A stretch of DNA of 64,000 nt, taken from the NCBI RefSeq assembly GCF_040225985.1, contig NZ_JBBPEU010000004.1:186001-250000 (forward strand), given 5' to 3'. The translations under genes were made by a program, and so were the position numbers. This DNA comes from Shimia sp040225985. GTDB taxonomy: Bacteria > Pseudomonadota > Alphaproteobacteria > Rhodobacterales > Rhodobacteraceae. Within the stretch, counting starts at the first letter, position 1; each line of letters opens with the position of its first letter. Shown piece by piece: positions 43,198 through 51,360 of the stretch. The notes under the pieces are model-generated. The model worked only from the letters and a program-made list of their open reading frames with translations, had not been told where the DNA came from and searched no databases.

Positions 43198-43232
43198 CCC
43201 GCCGCAGCCCGCCGCTGCGGCGGGTTCTTTTT
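43198..43232 (+). terminator. Rho-independent terminator after preA, within a 228-base convergent gap
   Basis: CCCGCCGCAGC and GCTGCGGCGGG form a perfect 11-base stem with a five-base loop, followed by TTCTTTTT. Directly before it is the perfect palindrome GTGTCTTGCAAGACAC (43183-43198). The rest of the gap (43233-43349) carries TTTTGTACAA at 43287-43296 and GGTACAA at 43321-43327, similar to motifs upstream of the DUF2892 gene. No gene is seen in it. Confidence 0.93.
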
Positions 43233-43349
43233 GGGGGCAGATGGGGCGTGGGCATTAGGTGTTTCGAAAGGTATGGCGGCGCTGAGTTTTGTACAAACTG
43301 CACAATACCCCGCCCAGCTTGGTACAATCCGGACCAAACCGCCCCGTCG

Positions 43350-43967
43350 TCAGGGTGTCAGCAGTTTCCGGAACAGCGTGTCGAGATAGGCCTCGGCCCC
43401 GTCAAGACCACCGCTTTCGGCAGGCATCAGTACACGGACCTGCGCGTCGAAATCGGCGTAATGCTGTGTAGTGGACCAGATCGAAAAGATCAGGTGGCGC
43501 GGGTCGATCGTGGCGATCCGCCCGGCGTCGATCCAGCTTTGGATCAGGGCGGTTTTCTCGTCGAACAGCGGTTTCAGCCCGCTTTCCAGATGCGGCGCCA
43601 TACGCGGCGCGCCCTGAAGTATCTCATTGGCAAACAAGCGGCTCTCCCGCGGAAAGGCGCGGGTCATCTCGACCTTGCGGTGCACATAACGCAGGATTTC
43701 GTCCAGGGGTGCGCCCTCGGGGTCAAGCTGTTCCAATGGCTCAAGCCAGCTTTCCATCAACTGGTTCAGCAGGGTGACGTGGATTTCTTCTTTTCCACTG
43801 AAATAATAAAGAATATTTGGCTTCGACAGCCCCGCCTCCTCGGCGATCTGGTCCAGCGTCGCGCCGCGATACCCATGCCGCGAAAACACCTCGAGCGCCG
43901 CATCCAGAATGCGTTTCCGGTTGCGCACCTGTATCCGGCTGGGCTTTTTCGCTTGTGTTGTAGGCAT
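43350..43967 (-). CDS. RutR-like TetR-family regulator (copy 1)
   Basis: A 205-residue TetR repressor. The N-terminal helix-turn-helix is in TLDQIAEEAGLSKPNILYYFSGKEEIH. The C-terminal domain follows E. coli RutR closely in pattern, with IDAGRIATIDPRHLIFSIWSTTQHYADF near residues 150-180. It should sense a pyrimidine or a derived compound. It lies 65 bases downstream of the second RutR-like gene on the same strand, which indicates a tandem duplication and a shared transcript. Confidence 0.87.
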   Translation of the reverse strand: MPTTQAKKPSRIQVRNRKRILDAALEVFSRHGYRGATLDQIAEEAGLSKPNILYYFSGKEEIHVTLLNQLMESWLEPLEQLDPEGAPLDEILRYVHRKVEMTRAFPRESRLFANEILQGAPRMAPHLESGLKPLFDEKTALIQSWIDAGRIATIDPRHLIFSIWSTTQHYADFDAQVRVLMPAESGGLDGAEAYLDTLFRKLLTP

Positions 43968-44032
43968 TTGGCGGGCGTCCTTCGGGGTTGAATGCGGACT
44001 TTACGGCAGCCGCAATGTGGCGTCCAGCACTC

Positions 44033-44668
44033 TCAGGAAGTGACGCCGATCCCGCGCAGGATGATCTCTTTGACGCTTTGCTTGGCTTCTTCCCATTGCC
44101 CGTCCGAAAGCGGCGCGCCCCCGTTGAGGGTTTCGATCTGGTGGCCGAAATCGGCATAATGCTGGGTCGTGGCCCAAAGCATGTAAAGCAGGTGGTTGGG
44201 GTTGACCGGCGCCATGCGGCCTTCGGCGATCCAGCGCCGGATAATGGCAGCGCGGCCCTCGGTCCACTCCATCAGCGTGGTCTCGAGATAGTCCTGGATC
44301 ACCGGCGCGCGGTGCATGACTTCGCTGGCCCAGACCTTGGACCCTGCGGGATGGCGACGAGAGATTTCCATCTTGGCGTCGATGTAAGCCCCGATTCCCT
44401 CGGCCGGGCCGTCGGCATTGTCAAAGGTGTCGGCGGCCTGAAGCCAAATCTGAAAGATGTTCTGCACCACCTGCCGGTAGAGCGCTTCCTTGGTGGGAAA
44501 ATAGTAGTGCAGGTTGGCCTTGGGCAGGCCCGCGACATCTGCGATCAACTGCATGGTGGCCCCGCCAAACCCCGCCTCGGCAAAGACTTTTTCCGCTGCT
44601 GACAAAATAAGCGTTTCGCTTTCCTGGCGGCGTTCTTTTTTGCTGTTGCTGCGCGATGCTTGTGGCAT
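44033..44668 (-). CDS. RutR-like TetR-family regulator (copy 2)
   Basis: A 211-residue TetR repressor with the helix-turn-helix TMQLIADVAGLPKANLHYYFPTKEALY and a RutR-type ligand domain (WIAEGRMAPVNPNHLLYMLWATTQHYADF). It is divergent from the amidohydrolase gene. The 141 bases between them hold two palindromes matching the RutR site, so it probably represses both directions. The ATG at 44668 is chosen over an upstream in-frame ATG because the latter would read across the operators. Divergence between the two paralogs suggests different ligands or partners. Confidence 0.88.
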   Translation of the reverse strand: MPQASRSNSKKERRQESETLILSAAEKVFAEAGFGGATMQLIADVAGLPKANLHYYFPTKEALYRQVVQNIFQIWLQAADTFDNADGPAEGIGAYIDAKMEISRRHPAGSKVWASEVMHRAPVIQDYLETTLMEWTEGRAAIIRRWIAEGRMAPVNPNHLLYMLWATTQHYADFGHQIETLNGGAPLSDGQWEEAKQSVKEIILRGIGVTS

Positions 44669-44693
44669 GTCAAAAATCCGTTTCAGAAAAATC

Positions 44694-44742
44694 TTGACCG
44701 GTTGGTCAGACTGTGGTGCCCTGAACTTGACCATACGGTCAG
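44694..44742. promoter_or_regulatory. Pair of RutR-type operators in the divergent promoter
   Basis: TTGACCGGTTGGTCAG (44694-44709) and TTGACCATACGGTCAG (44727-44742) each share the TGACC-N4-GGTCA core. Each matches the E. coli RutR consensus TTGACCA-nn-TGGTCAA at 12 of 14 fixed positions. Their centres are 33 bases apart, close to three helical turns, so the bound repressors would lie on nearly the same DNA face. Confidence 0.8.
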
Positions 44743-44809
44743 GATCAATCTGATGGCAAGAGGCCCACTGAGAAAGGGCCCGCATCACGACAGACAAGGG
44801 AGTGTCGAC

Positions 44810-46060
44810 ATGGCCGCACCAGGCGAGAACCTCAAGATCAACGGCGATCGGCTGTGGGACAGCCTGATGGAGATGGCCAAGATCGGCCCCGGCGTGGCGG
44901 GCGGCAACAACCGCCAGACCGTGACCGATGAAGACGGTGAAGGCCGCGCGCTGTTCCAGACCTGGTGTGAAGAGGTCGGCTGCACCATGGGGCTGGATAC
45001 CATGGGCAACATGTTCGCCGAATATCCCGGCACCGACCCCGAGGCTTTGCCGGTCTATATCGGATCACATCTGGATACGCAGCCGACGGGCGGCAAATAT
45101 GACGGGGTACTGGGTGTTCTTGGCGGGTTGGAAGTGTTGCGCACGATCCGCGACCTTGGAATCAAGACCCGTCGCCCCATCGTGGTGACCAACTGGACCA
45201 ACGAGGAAGGCACGCGCTTTGCCCCGGCGATGCTGTCCTCGGGCGTGTTTGCGGGCATTCATACCGAGGATTGGGCCTATGACCGCGAAGACGCGGAAGG
45301 GCTGAAATTCGGGGACGAGTTGAAGCGCATCGGCTGGTGCGGGGATGAACCCGTGGGTCAGCGCAAGATGCACGCCATGTTCGAGTTGCATATCGAACAG
45401 GGCCCGATCCTTGAGGCCGAAGGTAAGGATATCGGCGTTGTCACACATGGTCAGGGCCTGTCATGGACGCAAGTCACGATCGAGGGCAAGGACGCGCATA
45501 CCGGTTCGACCCCGATGCCGATGCGCAAGAATGCGGGGCTTGGCATGGCGCGCGTGTTGGAAAAGGTGGACGAGATCGCGCTTAGCCATGCGCCCCACGC
45601 GGTGGGCGCTGCGGGGCATATCGACGTCTATCCCAATTCGCGCAACGTGATCCCCGGCAAGGTCGTGTTCACGGTCGATTTCCGCAGCCCGGAACTGGAC
45701 GTGATCACCGACATGGAAAACCGTCTGCGGGTCGAGGGCCAGAAGATCGCCGATGAAATCGGGCTGACGATTTCCTTCGAAAAGGTCGGCGGGTTCGACC
45801 CCGTGAAATTCGACGAGGGCTGTGTGACGGCTATCCGCAGCGCGGCAGAGCGGCTGGGTTATTCGCATATGGATATCATTTCCGGCGCGGGCCATGATGC
45901 CTGCTGGATCAACCAGGTGGCACCGACCGCGATGATCATGTGCCCCTGTGTCGATGGCCTGTCTCATAACGAGGCCGAGGAAATTTCCAAGGACTGGGCC
46001 GCGGCGGGCACGGATGTGCTGATGCATGCGGTGCTGGAAACGGCGGAAATCGTGGAGTGA
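44810..46060 (+). CDS. M20-family amidohydrolase, probable beta-ureidopropionase (N-carbamoyl-beta-alanine amidohydrolase)
   Basis: A 416-residue zinc amidase that should hydrolyse N-carbamoyl-beta-alanine (from dihydrouracil) to beta-alanine, ammonia and CO2. Metal ligands lie in GSHLDTQPTGGKYDG, NEEGTRFAP and ELHIEQGP, and in GLSHNE near the C-terminus. The dimerisation domain is about 205-320 (GKDAHTGSTPM). The family also includes allantoate amidohydrolase and N-carbamoyl-L-amino-acid hydrolase; the pyrimidine context makes the first activity the best guess. AAGGGA lies before the ATG at 44810. Confidence 0.85.
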   Translation: MAAPGENLKINGDRLWDSLMEMAKIGPGVAGGNNRQTVTDEDGEGRALFQTWCEEVGCTMGLDTMGNMFAEYPGTDPEALPVYIGSHLDTQPTGGKYDGVLGVLGGLEVLRTIRDLGIKTRRPIVVTNWTNEEGTRFAPAMLSSGVFAGIHTEDWAYDREDAEGLKFGDELKRIGWCGDEPVGQRKMHAMFELHIEQGPILEAEGKDIGVVTHGQGLSWTQVTIEGKDAHTGSTPMPMRKNAGLGMARVLEKVDEIALSHAPHAVGAAGHIDVYPNSRNVIPGKVVFTVDFRSPELDVITDMENRLRVEGQKIADEIGLTISFEKVGGFDPVKFDEGCVTAIRSAAERLGYSHMDIISGAGHDACWINQVAPTAMIMCPCVDGLSHNEAEEISKDWAAAGTDVLMHAVLETAEIVE

Positions 46061-46075
46061 TCGCATAGGGCCGGA

Positions 46076-46122
46076 GCGGGGGCCAGCCCCCGCGCCCCCG
46101 GAGTATTTTTGACAAGATGAAG
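46076..46122 (+). repeat. Dispersed intergenic hairpin-plus-tail repeat, copy C
   Basis: GCGGGGGC and GCCCCCGC are followed by a CCCCCGGAGTATTTTT-type tail ending GACAAGATGAAG. It lies between two genes of the pyrimidine operon rather than at its end. A tail-only relative is at 35977-35999. Confidence 0.7.
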
Positions 46123-46157
46123 CATGGGGTGGACCCTTGCCGACAGGGAGAGAATAG

Positions 46158-47615
46158 ATGGGAAGCAAAGTCATCAAGGGCGGCACCGTCGTGACCGCAG
46201 ACCTCACATATGAAGCGGACGTTCTGGTCGAGGGCGGTGTCATCACCGAGATTGGCAAAGATCTGAAGGGCGACGAGGTGCTGGACGCAACAGGCTGTTA
46301 CGTGATGCCAGGCGGGATCGACCCCCACGTGCACCTCGAGATGCCGTTCATGGGCACCTATTCCAGCGACGATTTCGAGTCTGGCACGCGGGCCGGTCTG
46401 GCGGGCGGCACCACGATGGTGGTTGATTTCTGTCTGCCCAACCCGGGCGAAAGCCTGCTGGATGCCATCAAGCGGTGGGACAATAAATCGACCCGCGCGA
46501 ACTGTGACTATTCCTTCCACATGGCGGTGACCTGGTGGGGCGAGCAGGTTTTCAATGACATGAAAACCATTGTCGAGGATCGCGGCATCAACACTTTCAA
46601 GCATTTCCTCGCCTATAAAGGTGCGTTGATGGTGAATGATGACGAGCTTTACGCCAGCTTCAACCGTCTGGCCGAGTTGGGCGGGATCGCCATGGTGCAT
46701 GCCGAGAACGGCGATGTCGTGGCCGAGATGACCGCAAAACTGTTGGCCGAGGGCAATACCGGCCCCGAGGCGCATGCCTATTCGCGCCCCAGCCAGGTCG
46801 AGGGCGAGGCCACCAACCGCGCGATCATGATTGCCGATATGGCGGGCGTGCCGCTTTATGTGGTGCATACTTCCTGCGAAGAGGCGCACGAGGCGATCCG
46901 CCGGGCGCGTATGCAAGGCAAACGCGTCTGGGGCGAGCCGCTGATCCAGCATCTGACGCTGGACGAGAGTGAGTATTTCAACAAGGATTGGGACCACGCC
47001 GCGCGTCGCGTGATGTCGCCCCCGTTCCGCAACAAGAAGCATCAGGACTCACTTTGGGCGGGCCTGCAATCGGGGTCACTCTCGGTTGTGGCTACCGACC
47101 ATTGTGCCTTTACGACCGAACAGAAACGCTATGGCGTGGGTGATTTCAGCAAGATCCCCAATGGGACCGGTGGTCTTGAGGACCGTATGCCGATGTTGTG
47201 GACCCATGGCGTGGCGACCGGGCGTCTGACCCCGAATGAATTCGTCGCTGTGACTTCGACCAATATCGCCAAGATCCTGAACTGTTACCCAAAGAAGGGC
47301 GCCGTTCTTGTTGGGGCGGATGCCGACCTTGTGGTGTGGGATCCTGAGAAAGAAAAGACCATTTCGGCCGGCAGCCAGCAATCGGCGATTGATTACAACG
47401 TGTTCGAAGGCCACCACGTGAAGGGCCTGCCGCGCTTTACCCTGACCCGCGGTCAGGTCGCGGTGAATGACGGGGCGATCCAGACGCAGGAAGGCCACGG
47501 CAAATTCGTGGCGCGCGAGGCCAACACCACCGTGAACCGTGCGCTGTCCACCTGGAAAGAGCTGACCGCACCACGTCCGGTCGAACGCTCTGGCATTCCT
47601 GCGACGGGCGTATAA
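46158..47615 (+). CDS. hydA: Dihydropyrimidinase (D-hydantoinase)
   Basis: A 485-residue cyclic amidohydrolase that opens dihydrouracil or dihydrothymine to the N-carbamoyl acid. The binuclear metal site has His57 and His59 (DPHVHLE), carboxylated Lys154 (LAYKGAL), and His residues in HAENGD and VVHTSCEEAHE; the Asp is in ATDHCAF. The length fits bacterial dihydropyrimidinases. AGGGAGAG precedes the ATG. It acts between PreTA and the amidohydrolase encoded just upstream. Confidence 0.95.
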   Translation: MGSKVIKGGTVVTADLTYEADVLVEGGVITEIGKDLKGDEVLDATGCYVMPGGIDPHVHLEMPFMGTYSSDDFESGTRAGLAGGTTMVVDFCLPNPGESLLDAIKRWDNKSTRANCDYSFHMAVTWWGEQVFNDMKTIVEDRGINTFKHFLAYKGALMVNDDELYASFNRLAELGGIAMVHAENGDVVAEMTAKLLAEGNTGPEAHAYSRPSQVEGEATNRAIMIADMAGVPLYVVHTSCEEAHEAIRRARMQGKRVWGEPLIQHLTLDESEYFNKDWDHAARRVMSPPFRNKKHQDSLWAGLQSGSLSVVATDHCAFTTEQKRYGVGDFSKIPNGTGGLEDRMPMLWTHGVATGRLTPNEFVAVTSTNIAKILNCYPKKGAVLVGADADLVVWDPEKEKTISAGSQQSAIDYNVFEGHHVKGLPRFTLTRGQVAVNDGAIQTQEGHGKFVAREANTTVNRALSTWKELTAPRPVERSGIPATGV

Positions 47616-47622
47616 ACAACCA

Positions 47623-47652
47623 GCACCCCGGCCAAACGTGCGGTCGGGGTGC
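47623..47652 (+). other. Intercistronic hairpin between hydA and the ABC transporter genes
   Basis: GCACCCCGGCC and GGTCGGGGTGC pair over 11 bases with one G-U and an eight-base loop. No T run follows, so it is more likely an mRNA-processing or stability element than a terminator. Its right arm covers a GTG in frame with the ATPase gene, which argues against that start. Confidence 0.55.
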
Positions 47653-47687
47653 CAACAAGCAAGCCACAAGGCCAGCGGAGCGAGATT

Positions 47688-48473
47688 TTGACGAACGACC
47701 CCGTAATCAGCGCGAAAAACCTGTCGCTGACATTCCAGACCAACGATGGCCCTGTCCATGCGTTGAAAGACGTGACCCTTGATATCAACAAGGGCGATTT
47801 CGTGAGCTTTATCGGCCCGTCAGGCTGTGGCAAGACGACGTTCCTGCGGGTGATGGCCGATTTGGAGAAACCCACCGCTGGCGAGATCACCGTGAACGGG
47901 GTCAGCCCCGAGGAGGCGCGCAAGGCGCGGGCTTATGGGTACGTGTTCCAGCACGCGGGGCTGTATCCGTGGCGTACGATTGGCGGCAATATCCGCCTGC
48001 CGCTTGAAATCATGGGCGTCAGCAAGGACGAACAGGATGCGGCGGTCAAAGAGGTGCTGGAGCTGGTCCATCTGGACAATTTCGAGAACAAGTTCCCTTG
48101 GCAACTGTCGGGCGGGATGCAGCAGCGCGCCTCGATCGCGCGGGCGCTGGCCTTTCATGCCGATATCCTCTTGATGGACGAACCTTTCGGGGCGCTGGAC
48201 GAAATCGTGCGCGATCACCTCAACGAACAGGTGCTCGAACTCTGGGCGCGGACCAACAAGACCATCGGTTTCGTGACCCACTCGATCCCCGAGGCAGTGT
48301 ATCTCTCGACCAAGATCGTGGTGATGAGCCCGCGTCCGGGCCGGATCACGGACGTGATCGAAAGCACGCTGCCGAAAGAGCGTCCGCTGGAAATCCGTGA
48401 CACGCCGGAATTTATCGAGATTGCCCACCGCGTGCGCGACGGGCTGCGCGCCGGGCACGAGGATGACGCGTAA
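47688..48473 (+). CDS. ABC transporter ATPase of the pyrimidine-locus importer
   Basis: A 261-residue ATPase of the nitrate/taurine/NMT1 importer group. Walker A FIGPSGCGKTT is at 42-51, signature LSGGMQQRASIARAL near 145, Walker B ILLMDEPFGALDE near 165, and a switch His in VTHSIPEA. The start is probably the TTG at 47688, about eight bases after GCGGAG and inside no hairpin; a GTG 13 codons upstream is alternative. It overlaps the first permease by one base. Confidence 0.9.
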   Translation: MTNDPVISAKNLSLTFQTNDGPVHALKDVTLDINKGDFVSFIGPSGCGKTTFLRVMADLEKPTAGEITVNGVSPEEARKARAYGYVFQHAGLYPWRTIGGNIRLPLEIMGVSKDEQDAAVKEVLELVHLDNFENKFPWQLSGGMQQRASIARALAFHADILLMDEPFGALDEIVRDHLNEQVLELWARTNKTIGFVTHSIPEAVYLSTKIVVMSPRPGRITDVIESTLPKERPLEIRDTPEFIEIAHRVRDGLRAGHEDDA

Positions 48474-49360
48474 TGGCGGCGCTTTGGTATAGGGTGGGGC
48501 CGGTGATCGCGGTGGTGATCGCGATTTTCGTCCTCTGGTATGCGGGCGCGGTCGCGCTCAATTCCGCATGGGCGCATGACAAGGCCAAACGGGCCGGGGT
48601 GGAGTTGACCACCTCGGAACTGATTGCCGACACGATGAGCCAGAAAAAACCCAAGCTGCCCGCGCCGCATCAGGTGGGGGCAGAGATCTGGAAAACTACG
48701 GGGGCCATGGTCGCCCGGGGCAAAGCGTTTTCGAAACGGTCCCTGATCTATCACAGCTGGATTACGCTCAGTTCGACCTTGTTGGGCTTTGCCATGGGCA
48801 CGGCGCTGGGCATCGCGCTGGCGGTCGGGATCGTCTATAACCGCACGATGGACATGAGCGTGATGCCGTGGGTCATCGCCTCGCAGACCATTCCGATCCT
48901 CGCGATTGCGCCAATGATCATCGTTGTGCTGAACGCTGTGGGCATTTCCGGGCTGATCCCCAAGGCGGTGATCTCGATGTATCTGTCCTTTTTCCCCGTG
49001 GTCGTGGGCATGGTGAAAGGGCTGCGCAGCCCGGATCACATGCAACTGGACCAGATGAAGACCTGGAACGCCAATGCATCGCAGGAATTCTGGAAGCTGC
49101 GGCTGCCGTCGTCGATGCCGTTCCTGTTCACGTCACTGAAGGTGGCGATGGCCGCATCGCTGGTTGGGGCCATTGTGGGTGAACTACCCACGGGGGCTGT
49201 TGCCGGACTAGGCGCGCGTCTGCTGGGCGGCAGTTACTATGGCCAGACGATCCAGATCTGGAGTGCCCTTCTGGTGGCCGCGGCCCTAGCGGCGGCGCTG
49301 GTCGGGCTGATTGGGTGGATCCAGAACATCGTTCTGAAACGCATGGGGATGGCGCGATGA
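48473..49360 (+). CDS. ABC importer permease, first subunit
   Basis: A 295-residue inner-membrane permease with an N-terminal helix, a hydrophilic loop of about 70 residues, then five helices. The EAA-type loop is the KTWNANASQEFWKLRLPSSMPFLFTSLKVAMA segment, which contacts the ATPase. It starts within the ATPase stop (TAATG). It pairs with the second permease to form a heterodimeric pore, as expected from two adjacent unlike subunits. Confidence 0.9.
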   Translation: MAALWYRVGPVIAVVIAIFVLWYAGAVALNSAWAHDKAKRAGVELTTSELIADTMSQKKPKLPAPHQVGAEIWKTTGAMVARGKAFSKRSLIYHSWITLSSTLLGFAMGTALGIALAVGIVYNRTMDMSVMPWVIASQTIPILAIAPMIIVVLNAVGISGLIPKAVISMYLSFFPVVVGMVKGLRSPDHMQLDQMKTWNANASQEFWKLRLPSSMPFLFTSLKVAMAASLVGAIVGELPTGAVAGLGARLLGGSYYGQTIQIWSALLVAAALAAALVGLIGWIQNIVLKRMGMAR

Positions 49361-50196
49361 CTCTGGTAATTCTTGGTTTTGTCACGTGGTTTGCCGGCTG
49401 GCGCCTGAATGTCTGGCTGGCCAACAAGCCCCGCACATCCTTTACCCGTCTGGCGGTGCCGATCATCTTTGGCGTGACCCTGATCCTTATGTGGGAACTG
49501 TTCGTGCGCGGTCTCGAGATTTCTCCGGTGCTGTTGCCACCCCCGTCGATGATCGCGACCGCCTTTGCCGAGTCGACGGACATTCTCTGGGAAGATTTCG
49601 TCCAGACCGTCATAAAGGGGGCCCTGTCGGGATATGTCATCGGGTGCGGTTCAGCCTTCCTGACTGCGATTGCGATTGACCGGTTCCCATTCCTGCAGCG
49701 GGGTCTGCTGCCGGTGGGCAATTTCGTGGCCGCGCTGCCGATCATCGGCATGGCGCCGATCCTTGTAATGTGGTTCGGGTTCGACTGGCAATCCAAGGCG
49801 GCGGTGGTCGTGGTGATGGTGTTCTTCCCGATGCTGGTGAACACGGTGCAGGGGCTTCAGGCGACGGACCACATGCAGCGCGACCTGATGCGCACCTATG
49901 CGGCCAGCTATGCCCAAACCTTGATCAAACTCCGTCTGCCTGCGGCGATGCCGTTCATTTTTAATGGTCTGAAAATCGCGTCGACCCTTGCCTTGATCGG
50001 GGCAATCGTGGCTGAATTCTTCGGGTCGCCCATCAAGGGCATGGGGTTCAGGATTTCGACGTCGGTCGGACAACTGGCGCTGGATCTTGTCTGGGCAGAG
50101 ATCGTGGTCGCCGCGGTCGTGGGCTCGGCCTTTTACGGAGGCGTGGCCCTTTTGGAAAAAGCGGTGACCTTCTGGCACCCATCACAACGAGGCTGA
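49357..50196 (+). CDS. ABC importer permease, second subunit
   Basis: A 279-residue permease with about six helices. Its EAA-type loop is RTYAASYAQTLIKLRLPAAMPFIFNGLKIAST. The start overlaps the first permease stop by four bases (ATGA). The topology resembles that of SsuC/ThiX-type subunits, consistent with import of a small heterocyclic substrate. Confidence 0.9.
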   Translation: MTLVILGFVTWFAGWRLNVWLANKPRTSFTRLAVPIIFGVTLILMWELFVRGLEISPVLLPPPSMIATAFAESTDILWEDFVQTVIKGALSGYVIGCGSAFLTAIAIDRFPFLQRGLLPVGNFVAALPIIGMAPILVMWFGFDWQSKAAVVVVMVFFPMLVNTVQGLQATDHMQRDLMRTYAASYAQTLIKLRLPAAMPFIFNGLKIASTLALIGAIVAEFFGSPIKGMGFRISTSVGQLALDLVWAEIVVAAVVGSAFYGGVALLEKAVTFWHPSQRG

Positions 50197-50239
50197 CAAC
50201 AGCCCGCAACACATGAAGTTCAACAAGGAGAGTGTAATA

Positions 50240-51229
50240 ATGAAAACCCTAGCAAAAACCCTTGGCGCCGCCGCGCTTGGCTTTGCAGCCAGCATGGCCC
50301 AGGCCGCCGATGACGTCACGCTTCAGCTGAAATGGGTCACCCAATCCCAGTTTGCCGGCTATTACGTCGCACAGGACAAAGGCTTTTACGAAGAAGAGGG
50401 CCTCAATGTCACTATCAAGCCCGGTGGCCCGGATATCGCCCCGACGCAGGTGATCGCAGGGGGCGGGGCCGATGTGACCGTCGAATGGATGCCGGCCGCT
50501 TTGGCCGCGCGTGAAAAAGGTCTGCCTCTGGTCAACATCGCGCAGCCTTTCAAGTCGTCGGGCATGATGCTGACCTGCCGCAAGGATGCCGGCATCGCGT
50601 CGACCGACGATTTCAAGGGCAAGACCCTTGGTGTCTGGTTCTTCGGCAACGAATTCCCGTTCCTGAGTTGGATGAGCAAACTGGGCTACTCCACCGATGG
50701 CGGTGACGATGGCGTGACCGTGCTCAAGCAGGGCTTCAATGTGGACCCGATCCTGCAAGGCCAGGCCGCGTGTGTTTCGACCATGACGTATAACGAATAC
50801 TGGCAGGTGATCGACGCGGGCCTGACCCCCGATGACCTCATGGTGTTCAAATACGAAGATCAGGGCGTCGCCACGCTTGAAGACGGTCTTTACGTTCTGG
50901 AAGAAAAGCTGGCCGATCCTGCCTTTGAGGACAAGATGGTTCGCTTCGTGCGGGCTTCGATGAAAGGTTGGAAATGGGCCGAGGAAAACCCTGAAGATGC
51001 CGCGATGATCGTTCTGGACAACGACGCCTCGGGCGCACAGACCGAAGAGCACCAGATCCGTATGATGGGCGAAGTGGCCAAGCTGACCGCAGGGTCGAAT
51101 GGCGCACTGGATCCAGCCGATTACGAGCGTACGGTTGAAAGCCTGCTGTCCGGTGGTTCGGACCCTGTCATCACCAAGAAACCGGAAGGCGCATGGACCC
51201 ATGCGATCACCGACAAGGCGCTGAACTAA
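50240..51229 (+). CDS. NMT1/THI5-like periplasmic substrate-binding protein
   Basis: A 329-residue periplasmic binding protein with a signal peptide (cleavage near residue 22, SMAQA). It resembles the NMT1/THI5 group that binds pyrimidine precursors of thiamine and related compounds; LQLKWVTQSQFAGYYVAQDKGFY is the family's opening. The position at the end of the ABC operon suggests it delivers uracil, thymine, dihydropyrimidine or hydantoin. AAGGAG precedes the ATG at 50240 with good spacing. Confidence 0.88.
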   Translation: MKTLAKTLGAAALGFAASMAQAADDVTLQLKWVTQSQFAGYYVAQDKGFYEEEGLNVTIKPGGPDIAPTQVIAGGGADVTVEWMPAALAAREKGLPLVNIAQPFKSSGMMLTCRKDAGIASTDDFKGKTLGVWFFGNEFPFLSWMSKLGYSTDGGDDGVTVLKQGFNVDPILQGQAACVSTMTYNEYWQVIDAGLTPDDLMVFKYEDQGVATLEDGLYVLEEKLADPAFEDKMVRFVRASMKGWKWAEENPEDAAMIVLDNDASGAQTEEHQIRMMGEVAKLTAGSNGALDPADYERTVESLLSGGSDPVITKKPEGAWTHAITDKALN

Positions 51230-51257
51230 GCGTCAGACCGCGGGGAGCAACGCGGGG

Positions 51258-51289
51258 ATGGGCCAGGGGGAAACCTCTGGCCCATTTTT
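51258..51289 (+). terminator. Rho-independent terminator of the pyrimidine-locus operon
   Basis: ATGGGCCAG pairs with CTGGCCCAT, with an inner GGGG/CCTC extension, and is followed by TTTTT. It lies about 30 bases after the binding-protein stop. Confidence 0.93.
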
Positions 51290-51360
51290 GTGGCAGGGGT
51301 TCCATTCGCGGGGGCGCTTCATATATAACGAAAAATGAATATATATGCGGAGTTTCAGAT

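Noticed and set aside
43146..43991. A 281-codon plus-strand frame antisense to the first TetR gene
   Set aside because: It crosses a strong terminator and has no motif, whereas the minus strand encodes a clear RutR-like protein.
44660..44809. Upstream extension of the amidohydrolase frame by 50 codons
   Set aside because: It would place translation over the two RutR-type operators, and the family start and ribosome-binding site fit the ATG at 44810.
51320..51347. CATATATA and TATATATG arms before trxC as an OxyR or similar site
   Set aside because: The arms are simple TA repeats and do not match a known regulator pattern; kept only as a note under trxC.
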